Notes: generated by a model not told the origin, from the sequence alone. Counted from the stretch's first letter, positions 1 to 7,938 are shown. The stretch: 20,293 bases of DNA from Bacteroidota bacterium (GCA_023433685.1 JAEYUD010000241.1:1-20293), one strand, 5' to 3'. Translations and numbers: made by a program.

Positions 1-188
1 GTGGTCGGTTTTACGAGCATGAAAGGGTTCCCGTTAAGAGACCCCTCAGCCCTGTAATAATCGTGTTTTGAAGGAGAAAATTGTATCGAGTTTAGAGCAG
101 CGAACCGGTCAAGGAACATGAAACCGGCATTATGCCGTGTGTTTTCATATTTTTTGCCGGGGTTCCCCAGCCCAACAATAATTCTCAA
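1..188 (-). CDS. pth: Peptidyl-tRNA hydrolase, N-terminal part (cut by window edge)
   Basis: Pth cleaves the ester bond of peptidyl-tRNAs that drop off the ribosome and recycles the tRNA in the cytoplasm. The first 62 codons are visible. They carry the family's opening GLGNPG (residues 6-11) and TRHNAGF (17-23), which hold the Asn and His (here N9 and H19) that match the catalytic Asn10 and His20 of the E. coli enzyme, and end in MLVKPT, the usual start of the third motif. The chosen start is a TTG at 188-186, two bases after the rplY stop; no ATG fits and the conserved core begins at residue 2. The gene is the last visible one of a prs-rplY-pth run; rplY next to pth is a common bacterial order. 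The identification is firm, the exact start less so. Confidence 0.93.
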   Translation of the reverse strand, partial: MRIIVGLGNPGKKYENTRHNAGFMFLDRFAALNSIQFSPSKHDYYRAEGSLNGNPFMLVKPT

Positions 189-190
189 TA

Positions 191-820
191 CTATTCTTCG
201 TCTTTGTCCTTGCCTCTTGAAATAACTTCAGGCTCTTTCATTTCTTCTTCAGCTTCAACAGGAATTTCAATACCGCGCGGGATATTGATATAGCAGAGAA
301 CTGTCTCGGCAGGATGAAGAATTGTGATGTTCTCATAGTTGAGTTTTCCAACGTGGAAGCTGTGACCCAGTTTAAGCGGGGAGACGTCGACCACGAGAGC
401 GTTTGGAAGATCCTGTGGGAGGCACTGGATGGTAAGTTTGTGAAGGTTGATAGCGAGCTGTCCACCCTGGATGACGCCGACCGAGTTTCCTTCATATTTA
501 ACAGGAACGTCGATGGTAACTTTTTCACCCTTGGTAAGGCCATACATGTCGAAGTGGATGATCCTGTCGGTAACGGGGTCAACCTGCACATCTTTCAGGA
601 TGCACTGTTGAGTATCATGACCCTCGATCTCGAGGCTGATAAGGTAGCTTTTAGAAGTGAAGTAAAGCTGGTTGATCGCGTTCTCGAGTGCTTCAATAGC
701 AACAGGCTCTGTCTTGTTAGCGTAGAAGATGCCCGGTACTTTAGCTTGGCTCTTTAATTGATTTCTTCCAGATTTACCGAAAAGTGTCCTTGGGGACGCT
801 TTGACGACTTTAGTTTCCAT
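191..820 (-). CDS. rplY: Ribosomal protein bL25 (general stress protein Ctc type)
   Basis: bL25 binds 5S rRNA in the large ribosomal subunit. This is the long CTC/TL5 form: an N-terminal 5S-binding domain, then a C-terminal beta domain and a very acidic tail. Counting from the upstream ATG, the signature KDVQVDPVTDRIIHFDMYG lies at about residues 80-98 and the Glu-rich tail at about 193-213. An ATG at 832 would give 213 residues, but a GGAG at 830-827 sits six bases before the ATG at 820, so I place the start there (209 residues, METKVVKAS). The gene lies about 20 nt after prs by this start and ends two bases before pth, so the three are probably cotranscribed. Confidence 0.93.
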   Translation of the reverse strand: METKVVKASPRTLFGKSGRNQLKSQAKVPGIFYANKTEPVAIEALENAINQLYFTSKSYLISLEIEGHDTQQCILKDVQVDPVTDRIIHFDMYGLTKGEKVTIDVPVKYEGNSVGVIQGGQLAINLHKLTIQCLPQDLPNALVVDVSPLKLGHSFHVGKLNYENITILHPAETVLCYINIPRGIEIPVEAEEEMKEPEVISRGKDKDEE

Positions 821-826
821 TTGTTT

Positions 827-830
827 CTCC
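827..830 (-). promoter_or_regulatory. Ribosome binding site deciding the rplY start
   Basis: GGAG on the minus strand, six bases before the ATG at 820-818. It lies inside the first codons of the longer reading that would begin at 832, which argues for the internal ATG as the real start. Confidence 0.55.
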
Positions 831-840
831 ATTAAGGCGT

Positions 841-1812
841 TCAGCTTTTGTCTTTATCAAAAAGGGAGCTGATCGACTCGTGTTTGTTGATTCTTAATAT
901 AGCCTCCGCAAAGATCGCGGAAGCGCTAAGTACCTGAATTTTGTTTCCTAATTTCTCTTCTTTTTCCTCGCCGAGGGGGATCGTGTCGAGCACGAAGATC
1001 TTTTCGATCCCTGATTCAACGATTCTTTCGCAGGCCGGCCCCGATAGAACGGGGTGAGTGACCGACGCGTAAATTTTCTTTGCTCCTCTGCTTTTAAGGG
1101 CTTCAACGGTTGATTTGAAGGTGCCGGCAGTATCGATGAGGTCATCAACGATGAGCACATCCTTACCTTCGACATCTCCGATAATGTGCGCGATCTCGGC
1201 AACGTTGGCGGCCGGCCTTCTCTTGTCGCTCACAACCAAGTGTGCGTTAAGTTTGTTGGCGTATGCGCGCGCCATTTTAATACCTCCTACATCGGGAGAA
1301 ATCACTGCAAGATTGTTACTGAGGTGCTTTAGTTCGTTGTAAAAAACGATTGAACCGTAAAGGTGATCGAAGGGGATATCAAAGAATCCCTGGATCTGAG
1401 GGGTATGCAAATCCATTGTGATCACACGGTCGGCACCTGCAGAAGTAATCAGATTGGCTATGAGTTTGCTTGTTATTGCAACTCTGGGCTGATCTTTTCT
1501 GTCTTGCCGGGCATATCCAAAATAGGGGATGATTGCCGTGATCCGCTTAGCGGAAGCTCTTTTAGCTGCATCAAGCATAATGAGCAGCTCCATCAAATTT
1601 TCAGCAGGGGGGTTCGTGGATTGAATGATATAGAGGTCGCTACCCCTGACATTCTCGCCATATTTCACCCAGATCTCTCCGTCGCTGAAACGTTTGATCT
1701 CAAGTGCCCCTAACTTCTTTTCAACATCCAGTCGCCTGCCCATATAGTTAAGAATTTTTTCGGCGAGTGGCCGGTTTGATCTACCGGAAAACACTTTTAT
1801 TTCGGAATCCAT
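841..1812 (-). CDS. prs: Ribose-phosphate pyrophosphokinase (PRPP synthetase)
   Basis: Transfers pyrophosphate from ATP to ribose 5-phosphate to make PRPP, the precursor of purines, pyrimidines, His, Trp and NAD; cytoplasmic. The 323-residue length is normal for class I enzymes. Visible landmarks are the N-terminal sugar-kinase-like half with FSDGEIWV (42-49), the YFGYARQDRK ATP-loop motif (97-106), MDLHTPQIQGFF (133-144), the flexible-loop DKRRP (196-200), and the PRPP-binding VDDLIDTAGT (222-231). The ATG at 1812 fits the family N-terminus; no strong Shine-Dalgarno precedes it, but a Bacteroidota-type promoter does. First gene of the prs-rplY-pth operon. Confidence 0.97.
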   Translation of the reverse strand: MDSEIKVFSGRSNRPLAEKILNYMGRRLDVEKKLGALEIKRFSDGEIWVKYGENVRGSDLYIIQSTNPPAENLMELLIMLDAAKRASAKRITAIIPYFGYARQDRKDQPRVAITSKLIANLITSAGADRVITMDLHTPQIQGFFDIPFDHLYGSIVFYNELKHLSNNLAVISPDVGGIKMARAYANKLNAHLVVSDKRRPAANVAEIAHIIGDVEGKDVLIVDDLIDTAGTFKSTVEALKSRGAKKIYASVTHPVLSGPACERIVESGIEKIFVLDTIPLGEEKEEKLGNKIQVLSASAIFAEAILRINKHESISSLFDKDKS

Positions 1813-1845
1813 GGCGGGCCCAAAAAAGTAAAGAAATATAGCTTA

Positions 1846-1877
1846 CAAATATAAGGAACGGGAATCAGGAAATCAAA
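1846..1877 (-). promoter_or_regulatory. Bacteroidota-type promoter for prs-rplY-pth
   Basis: On the minus strand TTTG (1877-1874), a 20-nt spacer and TATATTTG (1853-1846) match the Bacteroidota consensus of a -33 TTG/TTTG box and a -7 TAnnTTTG box with about 19-21 bases between them. Transcription would start near 1839, leaving a leader of roughly 27 nt before prs. This is a motif match only. Confidence 0.6.
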
Positions 1878-2024
1878 TAAAATAATTCCTGCCACTTCAT
1901 TACAGGTTAAACAGCCGCTTGAAGTAGATGTATCGTCCGAAAAGCGACGTTGGTCGAAAAAAATATCTTTTAATTCCCAATTCCTTTTTAATTTGCGTAT
2001 TGCAAAATAGATTTTGAAGTGAGA

Positions 2025-4139
2025 ATGAAACTAAAAGCCATACCGGCTTTCCAGCGAAAGATTTTTTACGTTTTCGGCGTGTTGACTGTTTTAACATTCA
2101 TTGCCGGGGTGGCATTCTATTTCACAGAATCATCAAAGGTTGAGGGGGAGATCAAGGGTAAACTTCAGCGCGTGGCGATAGCCAAATCAGAAGAAGTGAG
2201 GCAGTGGTTCAAATTGACCACCCGGACCGGTGAAGACCTGCTTAAGAATATGAAACTAAGGGGGCAACTTCTCAGACTTTTGGCTCCGGAGAACAAACAT
2301 CTTTTCGACGAAGCGTTCGCAGGCATGCGAAAGTATTTGAAGGAGGAAAAGGGATTTATTGCCCTTTACCTTCTGGATAAGAACATGAAGAAACTTGACA
2401 CGCTTAGTGGATATTCAAAGGGACTGCATGACCCGGGATTAATAAAAAACATGGCAGGGATAAAGCAACCAGCGTTTGGTAATTTCTTCTCTGAAGCAAC
2501 CGACTCTGCAGACAAGCCCTATATTTACCTTCTGGTACCCGACACTCTAAGTGACAACCCCTCGCCTCTTAAATATCTTCTCATTAAGATCGATCCCCGC
2601 GCTGATCTTCTGCCAAGGTTGTGGTCGGCAACATCGATTCTGGGATCGCAGGAGAACAAGCTGGTTGTGAATATTGATTCTGACCCCGAATATCACTGGG
2701 TTCTGGGAAGTGAAGGTTTAACTAAAAGGAGGATGTCGATCCTTTCACCGGCATCAATTGGATTTAAGGTTGAGAAGGGGGACACAGGATTTATAAGCGG
2801 GACCGATTATAATGGAGCCCGGTCGTACGGATACGCGATGTCTTCAAATGAATACCACTTCACACTTCTTGCCAAGATTTCCAGGGATGAAATAATCGGA
2901 CCTGTCTGGGAGATTTTCTGGAAGGCAGTATCAGGAGTTTCATTAGCCCTGCTAATACTTTTCATTCTCGCAAGGCTGTTCCTCCAACAGAATGAAAATG
3001 AGACACTTAAAAGGGTGATCGAGGCTGAAACCGCGAAAGAGAGAAATGAGGCACTGCTTAATGCGATCATCGAATCGTCACCTGACGCTATCCTTCTTGT
3101 TGACCCGAAAAACAGGGTGTTATTACGGTACAACAAGCGGGCGGAAACCATGTTCGCGCTTACCTCAAATGGCGAATCAATTGAGTTAACTCCCGAGAGG
3201 TTTCATAAAAACCCCGTAAGCCCGGAAGAGCTTGCTGAACAAAAAAGGGCATTAGCCGAAGAGGGGATATGGCGGAGAGACGTTGAATACGTCGCTCTTG
3301 ACGGCCGCGAGTTTTGGGGGAATGTAGTGGTATCCACTTTGGAAGTGGGGACGGATCATTTTTTTATGGTAAGAATTAGTGACGTTACGAAGGAAAAAAC
3401 GATATTAACAGAACTTCAAGACCTCACCGACGACCTCCGCCGGTCGGACCAGGAAAAAGTGAAATTCATGTCAGTACTGGCTCATGATCTCAGGTCGCCG
3501 TTTCATCCATTACTTAATGTGTTGGAGCTATTAAATACCGACTATGATACCATGGGCGACGATGAGAAAAGAACTTTCCTCTCCGGCGCTGCCGACATTG
3601 CCGGGCGCCACTTCGAATTTCTCGAGTCACTTCTTGCATGGTCGCGAGCGAGTCTTGGGAAGATAAACTATAATCCACAGGCTCTGAATCCATTCAGACT
3701 GATAAATGAGACAATTTTGTTGCAGCAGCACCTCGCTGAACAGAAGGGAATAAAACTTACTTCAAGGATAGATACCGTGGATGAGATCAACGCCGACCCC
3801 GAAATGGTCAGAACAGTTCTCAGGAACCTTGTTGCAAACGCGATAAAGTTCACCCGTAATAACGGGCAAGTGATTCTCTCTGCCGTGACAGAGAACGGCA
3901 TGGTGACCTTCGGAATATCCGACAATGGAGTGGGGATACCGAAAGATCAGGTTGAGATGCTCTTCTCACTCGGAGGTTCACGTTCAACCCCGGGAACGGA
4001 GAACGAGCGTGGAACAGGGTTGGGCCTTCTCCTCTGCAAAGAATTTGTGAACAGACATGGAGGGGAGTTATCAGTTGAATCGAGTCCCGGGGTTGGCTCG
4101 ACCTTTTCATTTACCATCCCGGTTTACAAAAACCACTAA
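2025..4139 (+). CDS. Membrane sensor histidine kinase (extracytoplasmic sensor, PAS-like region, HisKA, HATPase_c)
   Basis: Autophosphorylating sensor kinase of a two-component pathway in the inner membrane. Numbered from the GTG at 2019 (706 residues): membrane helix about 14-35, an extracytoplasmic region of about 265 residues probably of Cache type, second helix about 303-323, a short coil, a PAS-like region about 345-460, then a HisKA segment with LAHDLRSPF whose H489 is the expected phosphoacceptor. The ATPase domain shows the N box RNLVANAIKF (N603, N607), the G1 box DNGVGI (635-640) and the G2 box GTGLGL (665-670). There is no obvious HAMP domain. The ATG at 2025 is preferred over GTG 2019, which lies only two codons upstream; the SD is weak for both. 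Divergent from prs, with no response regulator adjacent, so it is an orphan in this window and its signal is unknown. Confidence 0.92.
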   Translation: MKLKAIPAFQRKIFYVFGVLTVLTFIAGVAFYFTESSKVEGEIKGKLQRVAIAKSEEVRQWFKLTTRTGEDLLKNMKLRGQLLRLLAPENKHLFDEAFAGMRKYLKEEKGFIALYLLDKNMKKLDTLSGYSKGLHDPGLIKNMAGIKQPAFGNFFSEATDSADKPYIYLLVPDTLSDNPSPLKYLLIKIDPRADLLPRLWSATSILGSQENKLVVNIDSDPEYHWVLGSEGLTKRRMSILSPASIGFKVEKGDTGFISGTDYNGARSYGYAMSSNEYHFTLLAKISRDEIIGPVWEIFWKAVSGVSLALLILFILARLFLQQNENETLKRVIEAETAKERNEALLNAIIESSPDAILLVDPKNRVLLRYNKRAETMFALTSNGESIELTPERFHKNPVSPEELAEQKRALAEEGIWRRDVEYVALDGREFWGNVVVSTLEVGTDHFFMVRISDVTKEKTILTELQDLTDDLRRSDQEKVKFMSVLAHDLRSPFHPLLNVLELLNTDYDTMGDDEKRTFLSGAADIAGRHFEFLESLLAWSRASLGKINYNPQALNPFRLINETILLQQHLAEQKGIKLTSRIDTVDEINADPEMVRTVLRNLVANAIKFTRNNGQVILSAVTENGMVTFGISDNGVGIPKDQVEMLFSLGGSRSTPGTENERGTGLGLLLCKEFVNRHGGELSVESSPGVGSTFSFTIPVYKNH

Positions 4140-4160
4140 GCACCCACACTCCGGGGTGCT
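4139..4160 (+). terminator. Hairpin right after the histidine-kinase stop
   Basis: AGCACCC (4139-4145) pairs perfectly with GGGTGCT (4154-4160) around an 8-nt loop and begins at the last base of the stop codon. No T-run follows, so it is not a textbook intrinsic terminator; it may protect the 3' end or work with a factor. A short GC-rich CGCG repeat follows. Confidence 0.4.
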
Positions 4161-4225
4161 CGCGCGGACCCGCGTTCCCGGGGATTCCCACGATTAACAG
4201 GATAGAATAAACCGCCCGCAATTGT

Positions 4226-4233
4226 TATATTTG
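4226..4233 (+). promoter_or_regulatory. Candidate -7 promoter box for the six-gene sugar cassette
   Basis: TATATTTG is an exact match to the Bacteroidota TAnnTTTG element. It lies 54 nt upstream of the coding frame that begins near 4280, in an AT-rich stretch right after the GC-rich tail of the kinase gene. I find no TTTG at the expected -33 distance, so support is partial. Confidence 0.45.
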
Positions 4234-4279
4234 GGCTCGTAATTTTGGTTAGTTCTATTATTAAAATCATGAGAAAACA

Positions 4280-5212
4280 CTGAAAACCGCACTAATTGGT
4301 CACACCGGATTTGTTGGCTCCAACCTTGCCTCCCGGATAAATTTCACCGGACTTTACAACTCAAGCAACATTCAGGAAATGAAGGGCAAGACGTTCGACC
4401 GTGTAGTGTGTTGTGGCGTCAGAGCTGAAAAATGGCTGGCTAACATAAGGCCTGAGCAGGATATCGAAAGAATCAAGACCCTTGAAGGAGTGCTCGACGA
4501 AGTGACAGCCGGCGAGTTCATTCATATCTCAACTGTTGACGTTTACGATAAAAAAACAGCTGTGGATGAAGGTCACACCATCAATCCCGCTGATTGTGAT
4601 CATTATGGCAGGAACCGTCTCGTATTCGAAAGTTATGTGTCTGACCGTTTCAGTAACAGTTACATAGTCAGGCTGCCGGGTCTTTTCGGCACGGGCTTGA
4701 AAAAGAACTTTCTTTACGACATACTTAATCCCGTACCTGCGTTTCTTGCCCCAAAGCTTTTTGATTCATGGGAGGGAGTCATTCCTGCATCCGGACTCGA
4801 AAAGCTGAAAAGTTTTTACACCCTGAGGAGTGACGGAATATACGCCAGATCAACCTTCGGTAACGACCACGAAATTCTGGATATCTTCTCACCCGCTGGA
4901 TTCAGCGCCCTTTCATTTACCGACTCAAGGGGAAGTTTTCAGTTCTTCGATCTTGCGGGGCTTGCCGGTCAGCTCGATTCGATAATCGCGGCAGGGGTCA
5001 GATTGATGAATATAGTCTCCGAACCGGTTACGGCGGGAGAGATATACAAGCACTTCAGCGGCAACGATTTTGTGAACGAGGTATCCCCTTCACCTGTGGC
5101 TTATGATATCAGAACATTGCACGGTAATTCTGATGGCTATCAGTTCAGTAAACAGGAAATACTTGAGAAGATCACCCGGTTTCTTAATGAAATGAGCGGG
5201 AAAAAGAATTGA
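4280..5212 (+). CDS. Atypical SDR: NAD-dependent epimerase/dehydratase-like protein, with irregular start
   Basis: Extended SDR-fold protein, probably acting on a nucleotide sugar in the cytoplasm. The open frame runs back beyond the first in-frame ATG (4379) to a stop at 4262, and that extra part codes for the Rossmann loop GHTGFVGSNL, so starting at 4379 would delete the cofactor site. The only start-like codon before the loop is CTG at 4280 (310 residues). An ATG at 4269 is one base out of frame, and one extra A in the run at 4274-4277 would join it. Other landmarks are HISTVDVY, the Tyr motif HYGRNR, in which Arg sits where the usual YxxxK lysine would be, and VRLPGLFGTGLKKNF. First gene of the cassette; its stop overlaps the next start as TTGA. 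Family clear, reaction unknown. Confidence 0.8.
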   Translation: MKTALIGHTGFVGSNLASRINFTGLYNSSNIQEMKGKTFDRVVCCGVRAEKWLANIRPEQDIERIKTLEGVLDEVTAGEFIHISTVDVYDKKTAVDEGHTINPADCDHYGRNRLVFESYVSDRFSNSYIVRLPGLFGTGLKKNFLYDILNPVPAFLAPKLFDSWEGVIPASGLEKLKSFYTLRSDGIYARSTFGNDHEILDIFSPAGFSALSFTDSRGSFQFFDLAGLAGQLDSIIAAGVRLMNIVSEPVTAGEIYKHFSGNDFVNEVSPSPVAYDIRTLHGNSDGYQFSKQEILEKITRFLNEMSGKKN

Positions 5213-6027
5213 ACAAACTGGCAGTTTCCAACATTGGCTGGAAAGACCCCTTTGACAGGGATATTCTCCGTCACGCCGTTGAACATGGCGTAACCCACAT
5301 CGAAGTAGCCCCCTTGAAATCGTTTGGAGCCATCGAAAATTTCGAGTGGCAGAAAGTGATTGAATTCGTTGAATTCATCTCCGGTTCCGGGCTTAATATC
5401 TTTGCCTTTCAGGCTCTCCTTTTCGGCGCCGGTGAGCTCTATATTTTTAAGACCGAAGACTTCCGACAGAGGTTAACAGATATCCTTCGCGCGCAATTTG
5501 AAATTGCCGGTAAGATCGGGGTGGTTAATCTGATCTACGGCTCTCCCGGAACGAGAAAACTGTTTGAGAGAACCAGGGAAGAGGCAATTTCGATCGCTGT
5601 TGATTTTTTTGGCGCTTTGGGTGAACTCGCTGCTGAATGCGGCACCAATCTCTCGATAGAACCAAATCCCGCAGGTTACGGCAACGAATTTCTGCAGACC
5701 ACTTCTGAAGTGGTTGATTTTGTAAAACTTGTAAATTCACCCGGACTGAAAGCACATATCGACAGCGGCACGATTATTATGAACATCGAAGACACCTCGC
5801 TGTTTACACCGGAAATGATGCAATTTAACGGTCATATCCACATAAGCAATCCGCTCCTCTCGCCCCCATCGTCAAACGAATTCAGGAAAGAACACGAACT
5901 TCTTGCAGAGCTTTTTCACAAGGTAGCGTCTGATAAAATACTCTCACTCGAGGTGAAGCAAGTTGAGCCCGCGGAGTTCAGGGAGTGCATCTCATGGTTC
6001 ACGCAAGTTTACGGGAGAGGCGCGTGA
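5209..6027 (+). CDS. Sugar phosphate isomerase/epimerase (xylose-isomerase-like TIM barrel)
   Basis: Cytoplasmic TIM-barrel protein of the AP-endonuclease-2/xylose isomerase superfamily, whose members isomerise or epimerise keto-sugars at a divalent metal. In its 272 residues the likely metal ligands are spaced as expected: E151 in LSIEPNPAGYG, D185 in HIDSG, H211 in HIHIS, and E248 in LSLEVK near the C-terminus. The start is TTG at 5209, overlapping the TGA of the SDR gene (TTGA), with a GGGAAAAAG stretch upstream as a possible ribosome site. Its end overlaps the next gene by 4 nt. Strict coupling to the SDR gene suggests consecutive steps on one sugar. The exact substrate cannot be read from sequence. 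Confidence 0.82.
   Translation: MNKLAVSNIGWKDPFDRDILRHAVEHGVTHIEVAPLKSFGAIENFEWQKVIEFVEFISGSGLNIFAFQALLFGAGELYIFKTEDFRQRLTDILRAQFEIAGKIGVVNLIYGSPGTRKLFERTREEAISIAVDFFGALGELAAECGTNLSIEPNPAGYGNEFLQTTSEVVDFVKLVNSPGLKAHIDSGTIIMNIEDTSLFTPEMMQFNGHIHISNPLLSPPSSNEFRKEHELLAELFHKVASDKILSLEVKQVEPAEFRECISWFTQVYGRGA
6013..6020 (+). promoter_or_regulatory. Ribosome binding site deciding the GT2 start at 6024
   Basis: GGGAGAGG ends three bases before a GTG at 6024 that overlaps the preceding stop as GTGA. A GTG further upstream (5985) lies deep in the previous gene with no such site, so the shorter reading is preferred. Confidence 0.5.
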
Positions 6028-6815
6028 AGAGGGAGGTTCCAGACTACCACATCCTTGAACTGAAACCCAGGAATAACGCTAACGCGGTGATCGTGTTCGT
6101 TATTAATGAAGGGGAGAGGATAAAACGGCAGCTTTCGGTGATGAAACAGTTTTCCGGAAGGATCGATATCATCATCGCTGACGGTGGTTCAACCGATGGC
6201 TCACTTGCGCCGGAGTACCTGAAAGAATGCGGAGTCTCAGCCCTGCTGACAAAAAGAGGTCCGGGTAAATTAAGTGCTCAGATGCGGATGGGATTCGATT
6301 ACGCCCTGAACCGGGGTTACACCGGTGTAATTTCAGTGGACGGAAACGACAAAGACGACACAACCGCGGTTGACAGGTTCATCCAGGCATTCATGGACGG
6401 GTACGACTACATCCAGGGCTCACGGTATATTCCCGGAGGGAAAGCAATAAACACCCCGTTTTTAAGGCACTGGGGGTTGAAGCTGCTTCACGCTCCATTG
6501 ATCTCACTTGCAGCCGGTTACAGATACACCGACACCACAAACGGTTTCAGGGGCTACTCGGCAAAATTGCTTGGAGATGAGAAGATCAATATCTTCCGCG
6601 ATGTTTTTCAGACCTACGAACTTCACTATTACATTGCAATTCAATCAGCAAAGCGGGGTTACAGGGTCAGGGAGGTGCCGGTTACACGGGCATACCCCGC
6701 GGAGGGTGAACTGGTTTCAAAGATCTCCCCGTTCAAAGGGAATCTGATGATACTTAAGATCCTTTTCAAAGCAGTTCTCGGCAAATATGATCCGGAAGGT
6801 GGCAATAATGCCTGA
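6024..6815 (+). CDS. Family 2 glycosyltransferase (DPM1-like GT-A, soluble)
   Basis: GT-A fold transferase, probably moving a sugar from a nucleotide donor to a lipid or glycan acceptor on the cytoplasmic side. From the GTG at 6024 it has 263 residues: donor-binding start AVIVFVINEGE (21-31), IIADGGSTDGS (50-60), an acidic metal motif SVDGNDKDD (104-112) where DGND stands in for a classic DxD, and QGSRYIPGG (131-139), typical of dolichyl-phosphate-mannose-synthase-like enzymes. Further on, TDTTNGFRGYS (169-179) is a conserved acceptor-side motif. There is no C-terminal membrane helix. It overlaps the isomerase by 4 nt and the FAD protein by 8 nt. Whether its acceptor is a polyprenyl phosphate or a small molecule is open. 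Confidence 0.88.
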   Translation: MKREVPDYHILELKPRNNANAVIVFVINEGERIKRQLSVMKQFSGRIDIIIADGGSTDGSLAPEYLKECGVSALLTKRGPGKLSAQMRMGFDYALNRGYTGVISVDGNDKDDTTAVDRFIQAFMDGYDYIQGSRYIPGGKAINTPFLRHWGLKLLHAPLISLAAGYRYTDTTNGFRGYSAKLLGDEKINIFRDVFQTYELHYYIAIQSAKRGYRVREVPVTRAYPAEGELVSKISPFKGNLMILKILFKAVLGKYDPEGGNNA

Positions 6816-7938
6816 AAGGTCTTTCGATGTGGTTATACTTGGAGCCGGTATTTACGGGCTCTACGCCGCGCTTCTGTTCGGCAAAAAAGGAAAGAAGGTC
6901 GCGTTGCTTGAGTATGACGACGGACCCTTCAAAAGGGCTTCATACATCAACCAGGCGAGGGTTCACAACGGGTATCATTACCCGAGAAGTTACTCGACCG
7001 CGATAAAATCCGCCGGATATTTCAACCGTTTCAACAACGATTTCGGTTTCGCGATCAACAATGAGTTTGAAAAGGTCTATGCCATCTCCAAATATTTTTC
7101 ACTCGCCAACGCCGAACAGTTTGAAAAATTCTGCGCCGCGGCAAAGATACCATGTGAGAGGATCGACCCTGAAAAGTTTTTCAAGCGCGGTAGCGTGCAG
7201 GGTGCATACCACACCCTTGAATACGCGTTCGACGCTGCTCTGATAGCCGGACACCTTGTGAAAGAGGTGGCGGGTTATTCAAACATAGAGGTTTTTTACT
7301 CGATGAAAGAGTTCAACCTCTCAGTAGCCGATGGCCAATACATACTCGAGTACCCTGATATAAAGTTCACCACCCCGAATGTTATGAACGCGACTTATGC
7401 CAGCGTTAATCAGATACTTCACAAGTTCTCACTCGGCAAGTTCAATATAAAGTATGAGATTGCTGAAGTTTGCCTTTGTAACGTCTCCGGAAATATCGCC
7501 AATACCGGTCTGACAGTGATGGACGGTCCATTCTTCTCGGTGATGCCTTTCGGGAAGACCCCTTATCACTCGCTCACATCAGTTACGCACACACCTCATG
7601 TATCAAGTTATGAAGCGCTGCCCACATTCCCCTGCCAGGAGAAAAACAGGGAGTGCACGCCACTTCAACTTCAAAATTGCAATACATGCGTGGCAAAACC
7701 TCCCACCGCGTGGGACTACATGCAGCAGATATCAAAAAAATATCTGATAGATGATATAAAGCTTACATTTGTTTCTTCGTTGATCGCAATCAAACCAATT
7801 TTGAAGACCGCTGAAATAGACGACTCGCGTCCGACACTTGTGAGAAAACTATCTGAAAATCCCGGTTTCTACACAGTGCTTTCCGGGAAGATCAACACAA
7901 TCTACGATATGGAAGAGTTATTGGATGAAAGACCATAA
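6808..7938 (+). CDS. FAD-dependent oxidoreductase (DAO-like) with four-cysteine cluster
   Basis: Probable flavoprotein of the D-amino-acid-oxidase/glycine-oxidase type. The 376-residue reading begins at ATG 6808, with GGAAGG at 6794-6799 eight bases upstream; an ATG at 6787 would add seven residues. The N-terminal dinucleotide loop is VVILGAGIYGLYAA (8-21), followed by ARVHNGYHYPRS (50-61) where this family contacts the flavin and substrate. Residues 276-294 contain C276, C283, C291 and C294, a spacing suited to a metal or Fe-S site or to disulfides. It has no signal peptide. Sitting between two GT2 genes in a coupled operon, it probably oxidises the sugar or its lipid-linked form, but that is inference. 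Confidence 0.82.
   Translation: MPERSFDVVILGAGIYGLYAALLFGKKGKKVALLEYDDGPFKRASYINQARVHNGYHYPRSYSTAIKSAGYFNRFNNDFGFAINNEFEKVYAISKYFSLANAEQFEKFCAAAKIPCERIDPEKFFKRGSVQGAYHTLEYAFDAALIAGHLVKEVAGYSNIEVFYSMKEFNLSVADGQYILEYPDIKFTTPNVMNATYASVNQILHKFSLGKFNIKYEIAEVCLCNVSGNIANTGLTVMDGPFFSVMPFGKTPYHSLTSVTHTPHVSSYEALPTFPCQEKNRECTPLQLQNCNTCVAKPPTAWDYMQQISKKYLIDDIKLTFVSSLIAIKPILKTAEIDDSRPTLVRKLSENPGFYTVLSGKINTIYDMEELLDERP

Noticed and set aside
314..757. 147-codon plus-strand open frame opposite rplY
   Set aside because: The minus-strand frame codes a clear bL25 protein; the plus frame has no recognisable motif and is a shadow.
1813..2024. Possible promoter for the histidine kinase (TTAATTTG at 1988-1995)
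   Set aside because: One mismatch to TAnnTTTG and no -33 box at the expected spacing; nothing else was found on the plus strand of this gap.
5985..6023. Longer start for the DPM1-like GT2
   Set aside because: It reads through the end of the isomerase gene and lacks a ribosome site; GTG 6024 has GGGAGAGG just upstream and overlaps the stop as GTGA.
6787..6807. Earlier ATG for the FAD oxidoreductase
   Set aside because: It would add seven residues; the GGAAGG site fits ATG 6808 and the flavin loop follows at normal distance.
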